From JANPCX01 sp031431125 (GTDB lineage: Bacteria; Pseudomonadota; Gammaproteobacteria; Burkholderiales; Burkholderiaceae_C), in the NCBI GenBank assembly GCA_031431125.1, contig JANPCX010000015.1, forward strand, positions 62,001 through 126,000: 64,000 nucleotides of DNA, written 5' to 3'. The notes below the pieces were generated by a model. It saw only the letters and a program-made list of their open reading frames with translations. It made no database searches and was not told the origin of the DNA. The number at the start of each line of letters is the position of its first letter. Position 1 is the stretch's first letter. Positions 18,345-27,936 of the stretch are shown piece after piece. The position numbers and the translations under genes were made by a program.

Positions 18345-18508
18345 CTAGTGTCGCGAGTCAGAAATATCGAGACAAATGAAAACGATGGATTCGCTCCGAG
18401 GGCAAGGCGCAAACCACAGCGATACCGTGGTATCGCGAGGATTTGCAACGCTGCCATCGGGGCGAAGACGCGTTTTCATGTCTCTATATTTTTGACTCTC
18501 GACACTAG
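18345..18508. repeat. 164-bp palindromic repeat element with imperfect terminal inverted repeats
   Basis: The left end (18345-18383, starting CTAGTGTCGCGAGTCAGAAA) and the right end (18472-18508, ending GACTCTCGACACTAG) are imperfect inverted repeats of about 37 bp. The inner part is also self-complementary around the centre GATACCGTGGTATC, so the whole element can fold as one long hairpin. It has no coding potential. It looks like a non-autonomous palindromic repeat of the MITE or REP kind. Confidence 0.8.
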
Positions 18509-18510
18509 TC

Positions 18511-18721
18511 TTACTGTGTCAGTCAATTGCCCCTGCGTGAGCCCCGCCCACAGCCGCACTCGTCGTTGCAAATGCTCGCCGGGGTCACCCTTCGGGCCGG
18601 TAGGCCAAGCCGCGCTGTGCGCTGTTGCAGCCCTTGCCCGGGGATCACGCCGGGCGGCGGCCTGCGCCTACCCCAGCGTGGCTTGGTCTACCGGCGCAGG
18701 GGCAATTGACTGACACAGTAA
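18511..18721. repeat. 211-bp element with 27-bp perfect terminal inverted repeats
   Basis: Bases 18511-18537 (TTACTGTGTCAGTCAATTGC then CCCTGCG) are exactly repeated in inverse orientation at 18695-18721. A second inverted repeat lies inside: 18597-18617 (CCGGTAGGCCAAGCCGCGC...) and 18674-18694, with two mismatches over 21 bp. The interior is GC-rich and has no credible gene. It begins 2 bp after the neighbouring palindromic element and ends 18 bp before the stop of the minus-strand glycosyltransferase gene. It resembles a MITE; bidirectional termination between two genes is also possible. Confidence 0.8.
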
Positions 18722-18739
18722 AACCAGTTGAACGCTGAT

Positions 18740-21700
18740 CTATCGGCGTAGCCACGACTTCACCCTTGTTTGCCAACGCAAGGGAATGGCTCGCGCAATG
18801 GGTTTGAGCCATGGGGACGATCGCAAACGTACCAGCGCAGGCAGCAACCTGCGTTTGGCCCCTTGCACCGCGCCCGCCAAACCCGGATCACCGGTGGATT
18901 GGTGAGCACGCAAAAATTCGTCGCTCAAGTCGGTTGTGCCCGTCAAGGCCGCGATACCGTGCAGGTAGTCACGGTGGTAGTCCCAGTCTCCAATTCGCTC
19001 ATCCAATGATGAGGTGGAAATAGGTAACACGGCGGGCGGCTTGCTGCCAGAAACAAAGTTCTGTTCACGGATCTGATTGAAAAACGCCAAAAACTCCTCC
19101 GCGGTGGCGTTCCAGGGGCGCAACCAACTCCAAGCACGACCATGTAGACGTTCACCAAAGGCACCCAGGTTGGGCGCGACGACAGGCAAACCCGCCTCCA
19201 AGCAGGCGCTCAGGGTGTAGCTGTATGTCTCGGGCCAAAGCGCGGGGAACCAAACCAGATCGGGTTTCAGCCAAGACAGCAGGGCGGGCAAATCGGCTTC
19301 TTCATACTTCCCGTGCACGGTGAGTTTGGCGCGGGGCTGCGTGCTCAGGTGGCGGTAGGCATATCCCAGCAAGTGAAATTCCACCGGGCTGTTGTTCCGA
19401 GTGGCTTGAAGGGCGATGGCTTCCAGTAGGTCGGCCCCCTTGATGGGACTGAGTGCGCCAATCACCACTACCTTCAGCGGCGCGCCCGGCGCCAAGGGGA
19501 TGGGTTGCGGCGAGGGCAGCGCACCCAAATCAGCGAGGTCGGTGTGAGGCGCTATGCGCACATCAGCCTGGGGTACGAACTGAAGAATACGACGCGCGGC
19601 GTCTCGGCTGGGTACCAGCACATGCCGAGCACCTTGCAAAAAGGGAGCGTACTTGTTGCGCCAAGACTCAATATCGACACCGCCAGGGGCGGGCGATCGT
19701 TTGAGGCATGTTCTGCACTGGTCTAAACCCTGTTCGCCGCAATAGCGGTTGTTGTGGTCGGTCAGGGAAATTTGCGGACAGTAGCTGTAAAAATCGTGGG
19801 CTGTGAAGTCGTAAGCCAAGCCGAGTTGCGCAGGCAGGTCCAGTACCTGCGACTGGTGGCCAATGAGATGGTGGTAGTGAATGTGGGCCACACCGAGCGC
19901 TCGCAGCGCAAACAACAGCGATTGAATTTGCTCGGGTAAGCGGAACACCACGGCGTGCTCTTCCGGTGCGTCGAGCAAGCGAAGTGCAACCCGCTCTCCG
20001 GGCAAAGGCACAAGCAGCAAGAAAGCGGCCTGCATATGCAGATGGCCGGCCAGCTCCACTGGATGGCGGCGCGTGCCGCCTGCTCGGTCATGAAGGACAG
20101 CCAGCACAACAGGCCGCCCCGCATGGGTCGCCCGCGCCAAATCCGCTTTTAACCGTGCCACTTTGGCAGGGTCTTGGGCTACGAAAGCGTGCACGCGAGG
20201 CTCGTAACTCGGGTGCAATCGCCTCAGTGTTTCCATGGCGGCCAACTCTCGTTGGCTTTTGGAAGCACCAAAACTCACCCCACCCGCATGCCGGACAAAA
20301 GTATCCAGGGCATGCAAGTTCCGCCATCCGGCGACAAAAGCACGGCAACAAAAATCATTCTCTTCGCCATAACCTTTGCCAAAATTCTCGGTATCAAACA
20401 GACCCACCGCGTTCAAAGCGTCACGCCTGATGTACATGCAAAACCCCACGCCGGTGGGTACGTCCACGACCTGCCCCGGATTGGCCTTTGCAAAGTGCTG
20501 GTCGAGCATCTTCGTATCCAAACCCACCGGTAGTTCGTTGTCTTTGCAAAACTCTGGGTAGCTACAAATGGTGGCGTTGTTGGAGAACGGCGTTACGCTG
20601 GCAACTTGGGTATCGCTGTATGCAGCGCGCTGCAAACGATCCAACCAGTCATTGGCGACTTCGGTGTCGCTGTTGAGTAAAAGCACATCCCGGTCCGCAT
20701 GCAGGGCCATGCCGCGGTTCACGGTGCCAACAAAGCCGAGGTTCTCTGAGTTCTCCAACAACTCTATGGTGCCAACATGGCTGGCCTGAATTTGGCGCAA
20801 CCAGTTGGTGACGTCTATTTCGGGACTGGCATCGTTGATGATGACCAAACGATAGGGGATGCTCACGTTGCTTGCCAACACCGAAAGGACGCAGCGCTGC
20901 GTGTCCTCCAAGCCTCGGTAGACGGGAACGATCACATCAACCATGCGGGATTCAGTGGGTGTGGCCGAGCTTATCGCGGGCCGAGCTAGGCTATCGACTT
21001 CGTTTTTTTGGTCCATGGCGACAGGGGGTGAGCGCCCAAACAAACGATCCATCCGCATCTTGAAGTGAACCAGTGGTCGGGTGAGGCGAAACACCGTCGA
21101 GTTTTCTATCCAATGCAAATGTGTGGCCAGTGCATTGAATTCTTGTTGCAAGCTCGTCTGTTGACGTTCCATCACGTTGTTCTTGGACAGCACCGTAGCG
21201 TAGCGCTGTGCCTGAGCAATGATTTCTTCTTCATGACGCTTGGCGCCGGACTTACGTTGCAGCGCGTGCTGTGCTTCCTTGGACGCGGCGCTTTCTTGGA
21301 GAGCCAAGATACTGGCCTCCAGATTGCGCAGAAGCTTGACGTCTTCATGGCCTTTTTGGGTAAGCGCCCGAATCGTCGATTGCGCTTCCTGACTTGAGCA
21401 TTCCAACTGCTGTTCCAACTGTTCGGCTCGTTGTTGCAGTGGCCTCACGACGGGCAGCAAGGCAAGGTAGTCAGCCGACATGGGCCACCCCAACTCCACC
21501 TCCAAGACGCAGCCTGCCGCAGCCGGACCCAATTGCGCCAGTACGGATTCAAGGGGAAGTTCGATGAAAGGGTCATTGCCCAACAGCAAAGACGTGACCC
21601 CGTGCGCCAAGGTCCAAGGTGGGCGCAACACAATATCATGTGCTGTGCATTTCAGAAGTGGTTCGACACCATCATTCTCAGCGCTCCATTGCCAATGCAA

Positions 21701-22678
21701 ATGGCCATCCGCGGAACGCAGTGCCAGGCTATGCCATTGCAAAAAGCCGGGTCTGTCAGCAGGATCTAAACGTAAAGAGGTGATGGGTAAGTCATCGTCT
21801 GGGAGCGAAAACTCCAGGCGCTGGTGGGCTTGGCCCATTTGCCCTCGCGCCAGAAGTTTTCGCTTCTCGTTGTAGCCTTGTGGAGAACCGAAATACAGCT
21901 GGAGCGAGAAAGTCGCTCCCTGCAGCGTACTGTCGCCGTGTTCGAAGCTGGGTGGCTGCTCCGAGGCGGTACTTGCGCTTGCAACAGCGGCAGAGACGAT
22001 GAACTGGTAGGTCAGTGCGTCAGGCAACCCGAGCAAATGGCGAGACACTGCCGGCGGCAGCCGAACCAAGTCCGTTTTGAACTCCGAGTCGGGCAAGTCT
22101 CGTTCGACGGTCTCCAAGGCAAGCGCGTGCCAACCTGAGTCTCGCAAGAAACGAAGCAAAGAACGCCGGGTGAAAAAACGCAGATGGGTGTTATCCAGCA
22201 ACCCTTCAGTCCGGTACTGGAACTCTCCACACATCAATTCGCCGAGTAAACCGGCATAGGCCACGTTGGGGACGGAGATCAGCAAGCGACCATCTGTCGC
22301 CAGCAGCTGCTGGCAAGCGTCCAAAATCCGCTGCGGGCTGCGAAGGTGCTCCAGGACATCGGCGCAAACGATGTAGTCATAGCGCTGGCCGTCGAAGATA
22401 GACACCAAATCCGCGACCTCCAGATCTGCGACTTCGACACGTCGATAAAAAGCTCGCGCGAGCTCGGCTTCTGCCGGGTTGTAGGTCAAGCCGTCGGGTG
22501 CAGGCCAACCCAATTCGGTCAAATGCCTGCCCAGTGCCCCGGAGCCCAACCCCAAATCCAAAACCGATGCGCCAGACTGAATGAGGGCGGCGAGAACGGA
22601 AAGTGAACTGCGCTCGGTTTGAGAGACTTCTCTTTGGTAGACGTGTAGTGCGTTGGGTGAGTCTGGTTTTTCCGGCAT
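18740..22678 (-). CDS. Multidomain SAM methyltransferase - GT2 - GT4 glycosyltransferase
   Basis: A 1312-residue protein. Residues 1-230 form a SAM methyltransferase (VLDLGLGSGALGRHL, YDYIVCADVLEHLRSPQRIL). Residues 250-390 look like a beta-rich region of unknown type, followed by a coiled coil at about 400-510. Residues 570-840 form a GT-A family 2 glycosyltransferase (VDVIVPVYRGLEDTQRCVLS, DVLLLNSDTEVANDWLDRL). Residues 880-1240 form a GT-B group 1/4-like glycosyltransferase (VVVIGALSPIKGADLLEAIA, PALWPETYSYTLSACLEAGL). Such proteins assemble and cap surface polysaccharides or glycosylate surface structures. It stands alone without a visible glycan cluster. The ATG at 22678 is preferred over a TTG at 22711. 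Confidence 0.85.
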   Translation of the reverse strand: MPEKPDSPNALHVYQREVSQTERSSLSVLAALIQSGASVLDLGLGSGALGRHLTELGWPAPDGLTYNPAEAELARAFYRRVEVADLEVADLVSIFDGQRYDYIVCADVLEHLRSPQRILDACQQLLATDGRLLISVPNVAYAGLLGELMCGEFQYRTEGLLDNTHLRFFTRRSLLRFLRDSGWHALALETVERDLPDSEFKTDLVRLPPAVSRHLLGLPDALTYQFIVSAAVASASTASEQPPSFEHGDSTLQGATFSLQLYFGSPQGYNEKRKLLARGQMGQAHQRLEFSLPDDDLPITSLRLDPADRPGFLQWHSLALRSADGHLHWQWSAENDGVEPLLKCTAHDIVLRPPWTLAHGVTSLLLGNDPFIELPLESVLAQLGPAAAGCVLEVELGWPMSADYLALLPVVRPLQQRAEQLEQQLECSSQEAQSTIRALTQKGHEDVKLLRNLEASILALQESAASKEAQHALQRKSGAKRHEEEIIAQAQRYATVLSKNNVMERQQTSLQQEFNALATHLHWIENSTVFRLTRPLVHFKMRMDRLFGRSPPVAMDQKNEVDSLARPAISSATPTESRMVDVIVPVYRGLEDTQRCVLSVLASNVSIPYRLVIINDASPEIDVTNWLRQIQASHVGTIELLENSENLGFVGTVNRGMALHADRDVLLLNSDTEVANDWLDRLQRAAYSDTQVASVTPFSNNATICSYPEFCKDNELPVGLDTKMLDQHFAKANPGQVVDVPTGVGFCMYIRRDALNAVGLFDTENFGKGYGEENDFCCRAFVAGWRNLHALDTFVRHAGGVSFGASKSQRELAAMETLRRLHPSYEPRVHAFVAQDPAKVARLKADLARATHAGRPVVLAVLHDRAGGTRRHPVELAGHLHMQAAFLLLVPLPGERVALRLLDAPEEHAVVFRLPEQIQSLLFALRALGVAHIHYHHLIGHQSQVLDLPAQLGLAYDFTAHDFYSYCPQISLTDHNNRYCGEQGLDQCRTCLKRSPAPGGVDIESWRNKYAPFLQGARHVLVPSRDAARRILQFVPQADVRIAPHTDLADLGALPSPQPIPLAPGAPLKVVVIGALSPIKGADLLEAIALQATRNNSPVEFHLLGYAYRHLSTQPRAKLTVHGKYEEADLPALLSWLKPDLVWFPALWPETYSYTLSACLEAGLPVVAPNLGAFGERLHGRAWSWLRPWNATAEEFLAFFNQIREQNFVSGSKPPAVLPISTSSLDERIGDWDYHRDYLHGIAALTGTTDLSDEFLRAHQSTGDPGLAGAVQGAKRRLLPALVRLRSSPWLKPIARAIPLRWQTRVKSWLRR

Positions 22679-22841
22679 GGCCGGGATTATGCCGGGGCCG
22701 TCTAAGGGCAAAACCTAGTGCACGCGTGGCGTGACGCACGGAACATTGCGCGACCCCAGGGTGTAGTTTACATAATATACATCGTAGCGTATAAACGAAG
22801 GCGGCCTTCATTGAATGCCAGGCCGGGCTGACGGCCTTTCC

Positions 22842-23066
22842 TCAGTGGTGATTCAACTGATCGTCTTGTGTCGGTTCTGCCTCCAGACGGGCGTCTACTG
22901 CCGCGCTGGTGCCCGGCAAAGGTTTCAGCGGTGTGGGTTTGTCCAGTGGCCGGCAAACATGGCTTGTCAACCGGCGCAGCCGCTCAGAACGGTTCATGGC
23001 GGCAATGACCGCCTCTGGGTTCATCATCAGAGCGAAAGGATTGGCGCTGACTTCGGACTTGTGCAT
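22842..23066 (-). CDS. Small conserved hypothetical protein
   Basis: A 74-residue protein starting MHKSEVSANPFALMMNPEAV and continuing IAAMNRSERLRRLTSHVCRP, then LDKPTPLKPL. GGAG lies about 7 nt upstream of the ATG at 23066, which decides this start over the one at 23120. I recall similar small proteins with the SANPFALMMNPEAV block in other Burkholderiales, but their function is unknown to me. There is no signal peptide or membrane segment. The C-terminal half is polar and likely disordered. Confidence 0.65.
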   Translation of the reverse strand: MHKSEVSANPFALMMNPEAVIAAMNRSERLRRLTSHVCRPLDKPTPLKPLPGTSAAVDARLEAEPTQDDQLNHH

Positions 23067-23243
23067 GACTCGTCTCCACAGAGGGGTTGGTGTGTGGAGA
23101 ACGATACGCCGATGGCACAAGTTGACGAGTCAGCCTGGCGACATACACGATGTAAGAAGAAACCTGACAAAAGCCACGGTTCTACCCAGAAATGCGCTGG
23201 TTAAGCAGGTCCAACCAAACGCCCGCCAGGCGCCTGGGGTCAA

Positions 23244-23888
23244 TCAACCCCCGGCTGCGGATTTGAGTTGCTTGGCAAGCTTTTCACGGCCGCCTCTGGA
23301 CGCGAAATCACCCGCAGTGAGCCCCAGGTCGTTCTTGCGTTTGATGTCGGCGCCGCGGGTCACGAGCAGATTCACGCTGGCTTCGGAGCCATAAAGTGCA
23401 GCCATCATGACTGGGGTGGAGCCGTTGGGAGACGGCGCGTCGATGGCCGCGCCTTTGTCCAGCAACAATGTCACCACCTGAAGATCACCGCCCGATGCTG
23501 CGTAATGCAACGGTGTCCAGCCGGTTTTATTCAGGAGCGCACCACGGTCCAGCAACTGCCTGCACCATTGAATCTGCCCTTTCATGGCGGCCATCATCAA
23601 GGGGGATTCGTCGTTGTTGTTCAGCGCGTTGATGTCGACTTGCGGGTGCCTGAACAATGCTTGCGCCGCGTCCCAGGACTCCTTCTGCAGGGCCACAAAC
23701 AAACCCGGGCGTCCCTCGGCATCGCGGGTATTGGGGTCAAATCCTCGTTCCAACAATCGGGTCACCGAAGTGGGGTCGTCGCGCTCCAGCGCCAAGAAAA
23801 AGTCTTCGTAAGATCCTGCGGAGGCAATTGAATATCCAATAAAAACAAATAGATAAATTATTTTCTTAAAGTGTTGGTTGAGGTTCAT
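23244..23888 (-). CDS. Secreted ankyrin-repeat protein
   Basis: A 214-residue protein with an N-terminal signal peptide (KKIIYLFVFIGYSIASAG) and about five ankyrin repeats, for example DAEGRPGLFVALQKESWDAA, GWTPLHYAASGGDLQVVTLL and GSTPVMMAALYGSEASVNLL. The signal suggests a periplasmic protein that binds another protein; the partner is unknown. The ATG at 23888 starts the signal peptide, so the ORF extension to 23948 is ignored. The first 70 bases of the gene are more AT-rich than the neighbourhood. The gene ends 177 bp from the small conserved gene. Confidence 0.85.
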   Translation of the reverse strand: MNLNQHFKKIIYLFVFIGYSIASAGSYEDFFLALERDDPTSVTRLLERGFDPNTRDAEGRPGLFVALQKESWDAAQALFRHPQVDINALNNNDESPLMMAAMKGQIQWCRQLLDRGALLNKTGWTPLHYAASGGDLQVVTLLLDKGAAIDAPSPNGSTPVMMAALYGSEASVNLLVTRGADIKRKNDLGLTAGDFASRGGREKLAKQLKSAAGG

Positions 23889-23898
23889 TTGACAGCCT

Positions 23899-24675
23899 TC
23901 AGGTGCGTACTTTGGGGAAAAGTCGGTCGAAATTTGAGCTGGTCGCATCGGCGATCTCTTGCACAGAACATCCCTTCAACTGAGCCACCTGCTGCGCCAC
24001 ATAGGGCACCCAGGCGGGGCTGTTGGTTTTGCCGCGAAAAGGATGAGGCGCCAAATAGGGGCTGTCGGTTTCGATCAAACAGCGGTCCAGCGGCACAAAA
24101 CGGGCCACCTCTTGCAAGTCGCGGGCACTCTTGAAGGTCAAGATGCCAGAAAACGAAATGAAAAATCCCATGTCCAGTGCCGCCCTGGCCACTTCCATGG
24201 TTTCGGTAAAGCAGTGGAACACGCCGTTTTGAGCACCCTCTTCCCTCAGGATCGCCAGCGTGTCTTGCGAGGCGCTGCGGGTGTGAATCACCAAAGGCAG
24301 TCCCGTTTGGCGGCTGGCCTCAATGTGTACTCGGAAACGCTGACGCTGCCAAGCCATGTCGTCCACCGAGCGACCTTGGAGGCGGTAGTAGTCGAGCCCG
24401 GTCTCGCCAATCGCCACCACACGCGGCAAGGCGGCGCGCTCCAGCAAATCATGCAGCGTCGGTTCTTGAACCCCCTCGTTGTCCGGATGAACGCCGGCAC
24501 TGGCCCAAAAGTTGTCGTAGGTCGTGGCCAAGCTGTGTACTTGGTCAAATTCTTCCAAGGTGGTGCAAATGCAAAGCGCCCTGTCGACCTTGGCCTGCGC
24601 CATGGCGGCACGAATCTCAGCCAGATTCGTGCGCAGTTCGGGAAAATTCAGATGGCAGTGGGAATCCACAAACAT
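23899..24675 (-). CDS. tatD: TatD family metal-dependent hydrolase (DNase)
   Basis: A 258-residue TIM-barrel hydrolase with metal-ligand motifs DSHCHLNFPEL near the start, AIGETGLDYYRLQG, PLVIHTRSASQDTL, VFHCFTETMEVA and ETDSPYLAPHPFRGKTNSP. Family members are 3'-5' nucleases acting on DNA or RNA. It lies 10 bp upstream of the ankyrin gene's start on the same strand and 26 bp after the PilZ gene, at the end of the tmk-holB-PilZ string, an order common in proteobacteria. Confidence 0.93.
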   Translation of the reverse strand: MFVDSHCHLNFPELRTNLAEIRAAMAQAKVDRALCICTTLEEFDQVHSLATTYDNFWASAGVHPDNEGVQEPTLHDLLERAALPRVVAIGETGLDYYRLQGRSVDDMAWQRQRFRVHIEASRQTGLPLVIHTRSASQDTLAILREEGAQNGVFHCFTETMEVARAALDMGFFISFSGILTFKSARDLQEVARFVPLDRCLIETDSPYLAPHPFRGKTNSPAWVPYVAQQVAQLKGCSVQEIADATSSNFDRLFPKVRT

Positions 24676-24701
24676 GGCATGGCGCCCACGAGGACGGGGG
24701 T

Positions 24702-25112
24702 TCAGAGCGTCTGGGTAGGACGAGACGAAGACAAAGCAGTGCCCAATATTTCCTCGATGCGCAGTTTCAGCACACGGGTTTTTTCGTCATTGGGGAAACG
24801 CACACCAACACCTTGTGTTCGGCCGCCTGACGCATTGGCAGGCGTGATCCAGGCCACCTTGCCGGCCACCGGATAACGCTGGGGGTCGTCTGGAAGCGAC
24901 AGCAAGAGGTAGATGTCTTCGCCGAGTTTGTACTCGCGGGTGGTGGGAACAAAGAGACCACCATCGGTCAGCATGGGAATGTAGGCCGCGTATAGCGCGC
25001 CCTTTTCCCGAAACACCAATTGAATGACGCTGGGTCTGGCACCTGCGGGTGTGCTGGTGGGGGGTGTGGCGGTCATGGCAGACAGATTGGCACGCGGGGG
25101 AACATCACTCAT
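24702..25112 (-). CDS. PilZ domain protein
   Basis: A 136-residue protein. After a flexible Pro/Thr/Ala-rich N-terminus comes a single PilZ-like domain (SVIQLVFREKGALYAAYIPM, LLLSLPDDPQRYPVAGKVAW, GVGVRFPNDEKTRVLKLRIE). The short length and place between holB and tatD match the PilZ protein of Pseudomonas and relatives, needed for type IV pilus assembly. The usual c-di-GMP motif RxxxR is not evident, as in that type. The ATG at 25112 lies 10 nt after the holB stop; a longer reading would overlap holB. Confidence 0.87.
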   Translation of the reverse strand: MSDVPPRANLSAMTATPPTSTPAGARPSVIQLVFREKGALYAAYIPMLTDGGLFVPTTREYKLGEDIYLLLSLPDDPQRYPVAGKVAWITPANASGGRTQGVGVRFPNDEKTRVLKLRIEEILGTALSSSRPTQTL

Positions 25113-25122
25113 GAGCAGCAGT

Positions 25123-26265
25123 TTAACGAATGCCTGCCCCACTGGGTTGCATGCTTGCGTCATCAGTGGGCGATGCCCCTGTCGGGCGACCGCCGGCGAC
25201 GGAATGTGTAGCAGTCACGCCGCAGTTCAAAGCCTGCGTGGCCCCCAAGACCACAGCTTGTAGCGCCAGCGGTGCACTCCATGGGTGTTCGGCGTGTCGG
25301 GCGGTCAATTGCAAGTCGCGCGACCAAACTGACAGTGCCGCTGCATCCAACACGACTTTGTGGGGCCAAGCATTCCGGGCAAAGTAACGCGTGGAGGCGC
25401 CACTGGCCAAACGCATCGCGTCATGACAAACCTTTTGCAAGGTTTCCACGACACGCACCAACGGCCATTCCGAGAGCACCCCTGCCTTGCCTTCCATCAG
25501 TTGCTGCGGTAGCGCGTGCAACTGTGCGGAGGTGACGCCCTCAGCGAACCAAACCAGCACCTCTTGGGCTTGCCCACCCGCGGCGGCCAACAAGGCTTGA
25601 GGCTCGGCAACCCCCAGACTGGAGAGCCACGCACAGGCTACATCGACGTGTGGAAGTGGCATGGTTTGCAACTGGCAACGGCTGCGTATGGTGGGCAACA
25701 AGGCATCGAGCGCCGCGCTGCTCAGTACAAAACGCGCTTGACCGGGCGGTTCTTCTAAGGTTTTCAGCAAGGCGTTGGCTGCAACCGTGTTCATTCGTTC
25801 TGCGGGGTGGACGAGAAGCACTTTGGCACGGCCCCGGGCCGAGGTAGTTTGGGCAAACAACACCGCCTGGCGCACAGCCTCTACCTTGATGTCCTTGCTG
25901 GGTTTGGCGGCGCTGGTCTTTTCGCTCGCCGCTGTGCCCTCCTCCATCTCCCAACCCAATTGCTCCCTCATGGCTTCGGGCACCAGTAGCAAAAAATCGG
26001 GATGGGTATGGGCTTGAAAAAGACGGCAACTTGCACACACACCACAGGCAGGCTGTGTGGCTTCTGAGGCGATTTCGTTTTGTTCGCACAACCAGGCCTG
26101 CGCCGTGGCCATGGCCAAATCGAACTGCCCCACACCGGCCGCACCATGCAAGAGCAGCGCATGGCCTTGCCGAGATTGCAGCAGTTTGATGAGGGGCTCT
26201 TGCAGCCACGGCGGAAGGGTCTTCTCGGCTCTTTCCGAGCTTGCCAAATTAGCTTTGGTCACCAT
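25123..26265 (-). CDS. holB: DNA polymerase III subunit delta'
   Basis: A 380-residue clamp-loader subunit. It has a degenerate P-loop ([15 protein letters not shown]), a zinc module ([18 protein letters not shown]), [20 protein letters not shown] and [16 protein letters not shown], and the switch [14 protein letters not shown]. The degenerate P-loop is normal for delta', which does not hydrolyse ATP. It overlaps tmk by 7 bp; the ATG at 26265 is used because the earlier reading would overlap tmk further. Confidence 0.93.
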   Translation of the reverse strand: MVTKANLASSERAEKTLPPWLQEPLIKLLQSRQGHALLLHGAAGVGQFDLAMATAQAWLCEQNEIASEATQPACGVCASCRLFQAHTHPDFLLLVPEAMREQLGWEMEEGTAASEKTSAAKPSKDIKVEAVRQAVLFAQTTSARGRAKVLLVHPAERMNTVAANALLKTLEEPPGQARFVLSSAALDALLPTIRSRCQLQTMPLPHVDVACAWLSSLGVAEPQALLAAAGGQAQEVLVWFAEGVTSAQLHALPQQLMEGKAGVLSEWPLVRVVETLQKVCHDAMRLASGASTRYFARNAWPHKVVLDAAALSVWSRDLQLTARHAEHPWSAPLALQAVVLGATQALNCGVTATHSVAGGRPTGASPTDDASMQPSGAGIR

Positions 26266-26876
26266 CCTCGGGGCTCCAGCGCCTGGGCGATCGAGGCCCA
26301 AACCTCGTCGACTGACTTGGCGGCATCGACGCGCAAAAAGCGCTCGGGCGACTCGGTGGCACGGCGGGCATAACCCGCGTGCACCCGCTCAAAAAAGGCC
26401 AGGTCCAATTGTTCGAAGCGGTCCGGCGCACGGGCGGCAGCACGTCGCTGCGCTGCGACCGCGGGTGGCAGATCAAACCACAAGGTCAGATTGGGCTGCA
26501 AACCGCCGTGAACAATTTGTTCGAGTTGCTGCAACAGCGTCCACTTCAATCCTCGGCCACCGCCTTGGTAGGCGAATGTGGCATCTGAAAAACGGTCGCA
26601 CAAGACCGTGTGGCCCTGCGCCAAAGCAGGTTTGATGACTTGTTCAACATGATCTCGGCGGGCGGCAAACATGAGCAAGGCCTCTGTCACGTCGTCCATG
26701 GGCTGTGCAAGGACCAAGCTGCGCAGCTGCTCCGCAAGTGCGGTACCCCCTGGCTCTCGTGTCAAGACCACGGTTCTGCCTTGGGATTGCAGGCGCTGGC
26801 GCAGCGCCTCAATGTGGGTGGATTTGCCCGCCCCGTCGATGCCTTCAAAGGTGATGAATGAACCAGGGCCTGTCAT
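26259..26876 (-). CDS. tmk: Thymidylate kinase
   Basis: A 205-residue kinase with P-loop [16 protein letters not shown], the DRX motif [20 protein letters not shown] and [18 protein letters not shown]. It phosphorylates dTMP to dTDP. The ATG at 26876 shares a base with the mltG stop (TGATG); a GTG at 26879 is an alternative. Order mltG-tmk-holB-PilZ-tatD is standard in proteobacteria. Confidence 0.96.
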   Translation of the reverse strand: MTGPGSFITFEGIDGAGKSTHIEALRQRLQSQGRTVVLTREPGGTALAEQLRSLVLAQPMDDVTEALLMFAARRDHVEQVIKPALAQGHTVLCDRFSDATFAYQGGGRGLKWTLLQQLEQIVHGGLQPNLTLWFDLPPAVAAQRRAAARAPDRFEQLDLAFFERVHAGYARRATESPERFLRVDAAKSVDEVWASIAQALEPRGW

Positions 26877-27871
26877 CACTTGTTTCCACGCTGGTACTTG
26901 TTGACCGCCCGATTATGTGCGGCCAAGTTGTCACTGAATTCACTGCTGCCGTCGCCTCGCGCCACGAAATAAAGCGCTTTGCTCGTTTCGGGCTGAACGG
27001 CCGCCAACAATGACGCTTTGCCTGGCATGGCAATCGGGGTGGGCGGAAGACCGGCTCGGGTGTAGGTGTTGTAGGGCGTATCGGTCTGCAAATCGCGCTT
27101 GCGCAGATTGCCATCGAAGGAAGGCCCCAGGCCATAAATCACCGTGGGGTCTGTTTGAAGCAGCATGCCCACCCGCAAACGATTGATGAACACGGACGCC
27201 ACCAAACGCCTGTCCTGGGCAGCGCCGGTTTCTTTTTCAATGATGGAGGCCAAGATCAAGGCTTGCTGCGGGCTCTTCAGCGGTAGATCAGGTGAACGCT
27301 GAGCCCACGCGGCAGTCAGTTTTTTGTTCATCACCTGATGAGCACGACGCAGCAAGGCCAAGTCGCTGCTGCCTTTGTTGTAAGCATAGGTGTCCGGGAA
27401 AAAAGCGCCCTCCGCGCTTTGTCCTGTGGCCCCGAGTGCGGCCATCAGGTCGGTGTCGCTCATGGTTTGGATGGAAGGCAACAACCCTTCGGCCTTGGCT
27501 AGTTCGGCGCGCACCTGCCGCATCGTCCAACCCTCAATGAAGCGCACGGTGGCCAGGGTGACGTCACCCCTGACCATTTTGTTGAGCAAACTACGCGGCG
27601 TGGTGTTGCGGTCGATTTCATAGCTGCCCGCACGAATCTTCTTGGATTGTCCAGACCAACGAAACCACTCGTACAACAACCACGGCGAGGCTTGCACACC
27701 AGCGTCCACCCAGTCGTTGGCGATGGCTTTGGGTGAGGTGCCAGACTCAATGGACAGCTCGACCAGGTCGGTGGCCAGCGGCAGGGGTCGTTCCAGCCAA
27801 TAAAAAACGGCCGCTGCCAAAAGTGCGGCCAGCATCAACATCAAAAGCAACAAACGGCGCAAGGTTCGCAT
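26876..27871 (-). CDS. mltG: Endolytic murein transglycosylase MltG
   Basis: A 331-residue YceG-type protein with one N-terminal membrane helix ([20 protein letters not shown]), the domain segments [20 protein letters not shown] and [20 protein letters not shown], the catalytic glutamate in [14 protein letters not shown], and [20 protein letters not shown]. It cleaves nascent glycan strands at the inner membrane and helps set their length. It is the first gene of the minus-strand string and is divergent from ygfZ, 65 bp away. Confidence 0.95.
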   Translation of the reverse strand: MRTLRRLLLLMLMLAALLAAAVFYWLERPLPLATDLVELSIESGTSPKAIANDWVDAGVQASPWLLYEWFRWSGQSKKIRAGSYEIDRNTTPRSLLNKMVRGDVTLATVRFIEGWTMRQVRAELAKAEGLLPSIQTMSDTDLMAALGATGQSAEGAFFPDTYAYNKGSSDLALLRRAHQVMNKKLTAAWAQRSPDLPLKSPQQALILASIIEKETGAAQDRRLVASVFINRLRVGMLLQTDPTVIYGLGPSFDGNLRKRDLQTDTPYNTYTRAGLPPTPIAMPGKASLLAAVQPETSKALYFVARGDGSSEFSDNLAAHNRAVNKYQRGNK

Positions 27872-27936
27872 GGAGGACTGCTGCGGATAAAACCGTGAAC
27901 CTCGAAGGGAGGCAGGGCGGCCATGATAATTGGCGC

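Noticed and set aside
17529..18713. 394-residue plus-strand open frame across ribB and the palindromes
   Set aside because: Antisense to ribB and extends into inverted repeats; no domain seen.
18288..18740. FMN riboswitch upstream of the rib genes
   Set aside because: The conserved RFN core could not be seen; the region consists of two palindromic elements.
22815..23204. 129-residue plus-strand open frame
   Set aside because: Overlaps the small minus-strand gene, which has a ribosome-binding site and a plausible conserved block.
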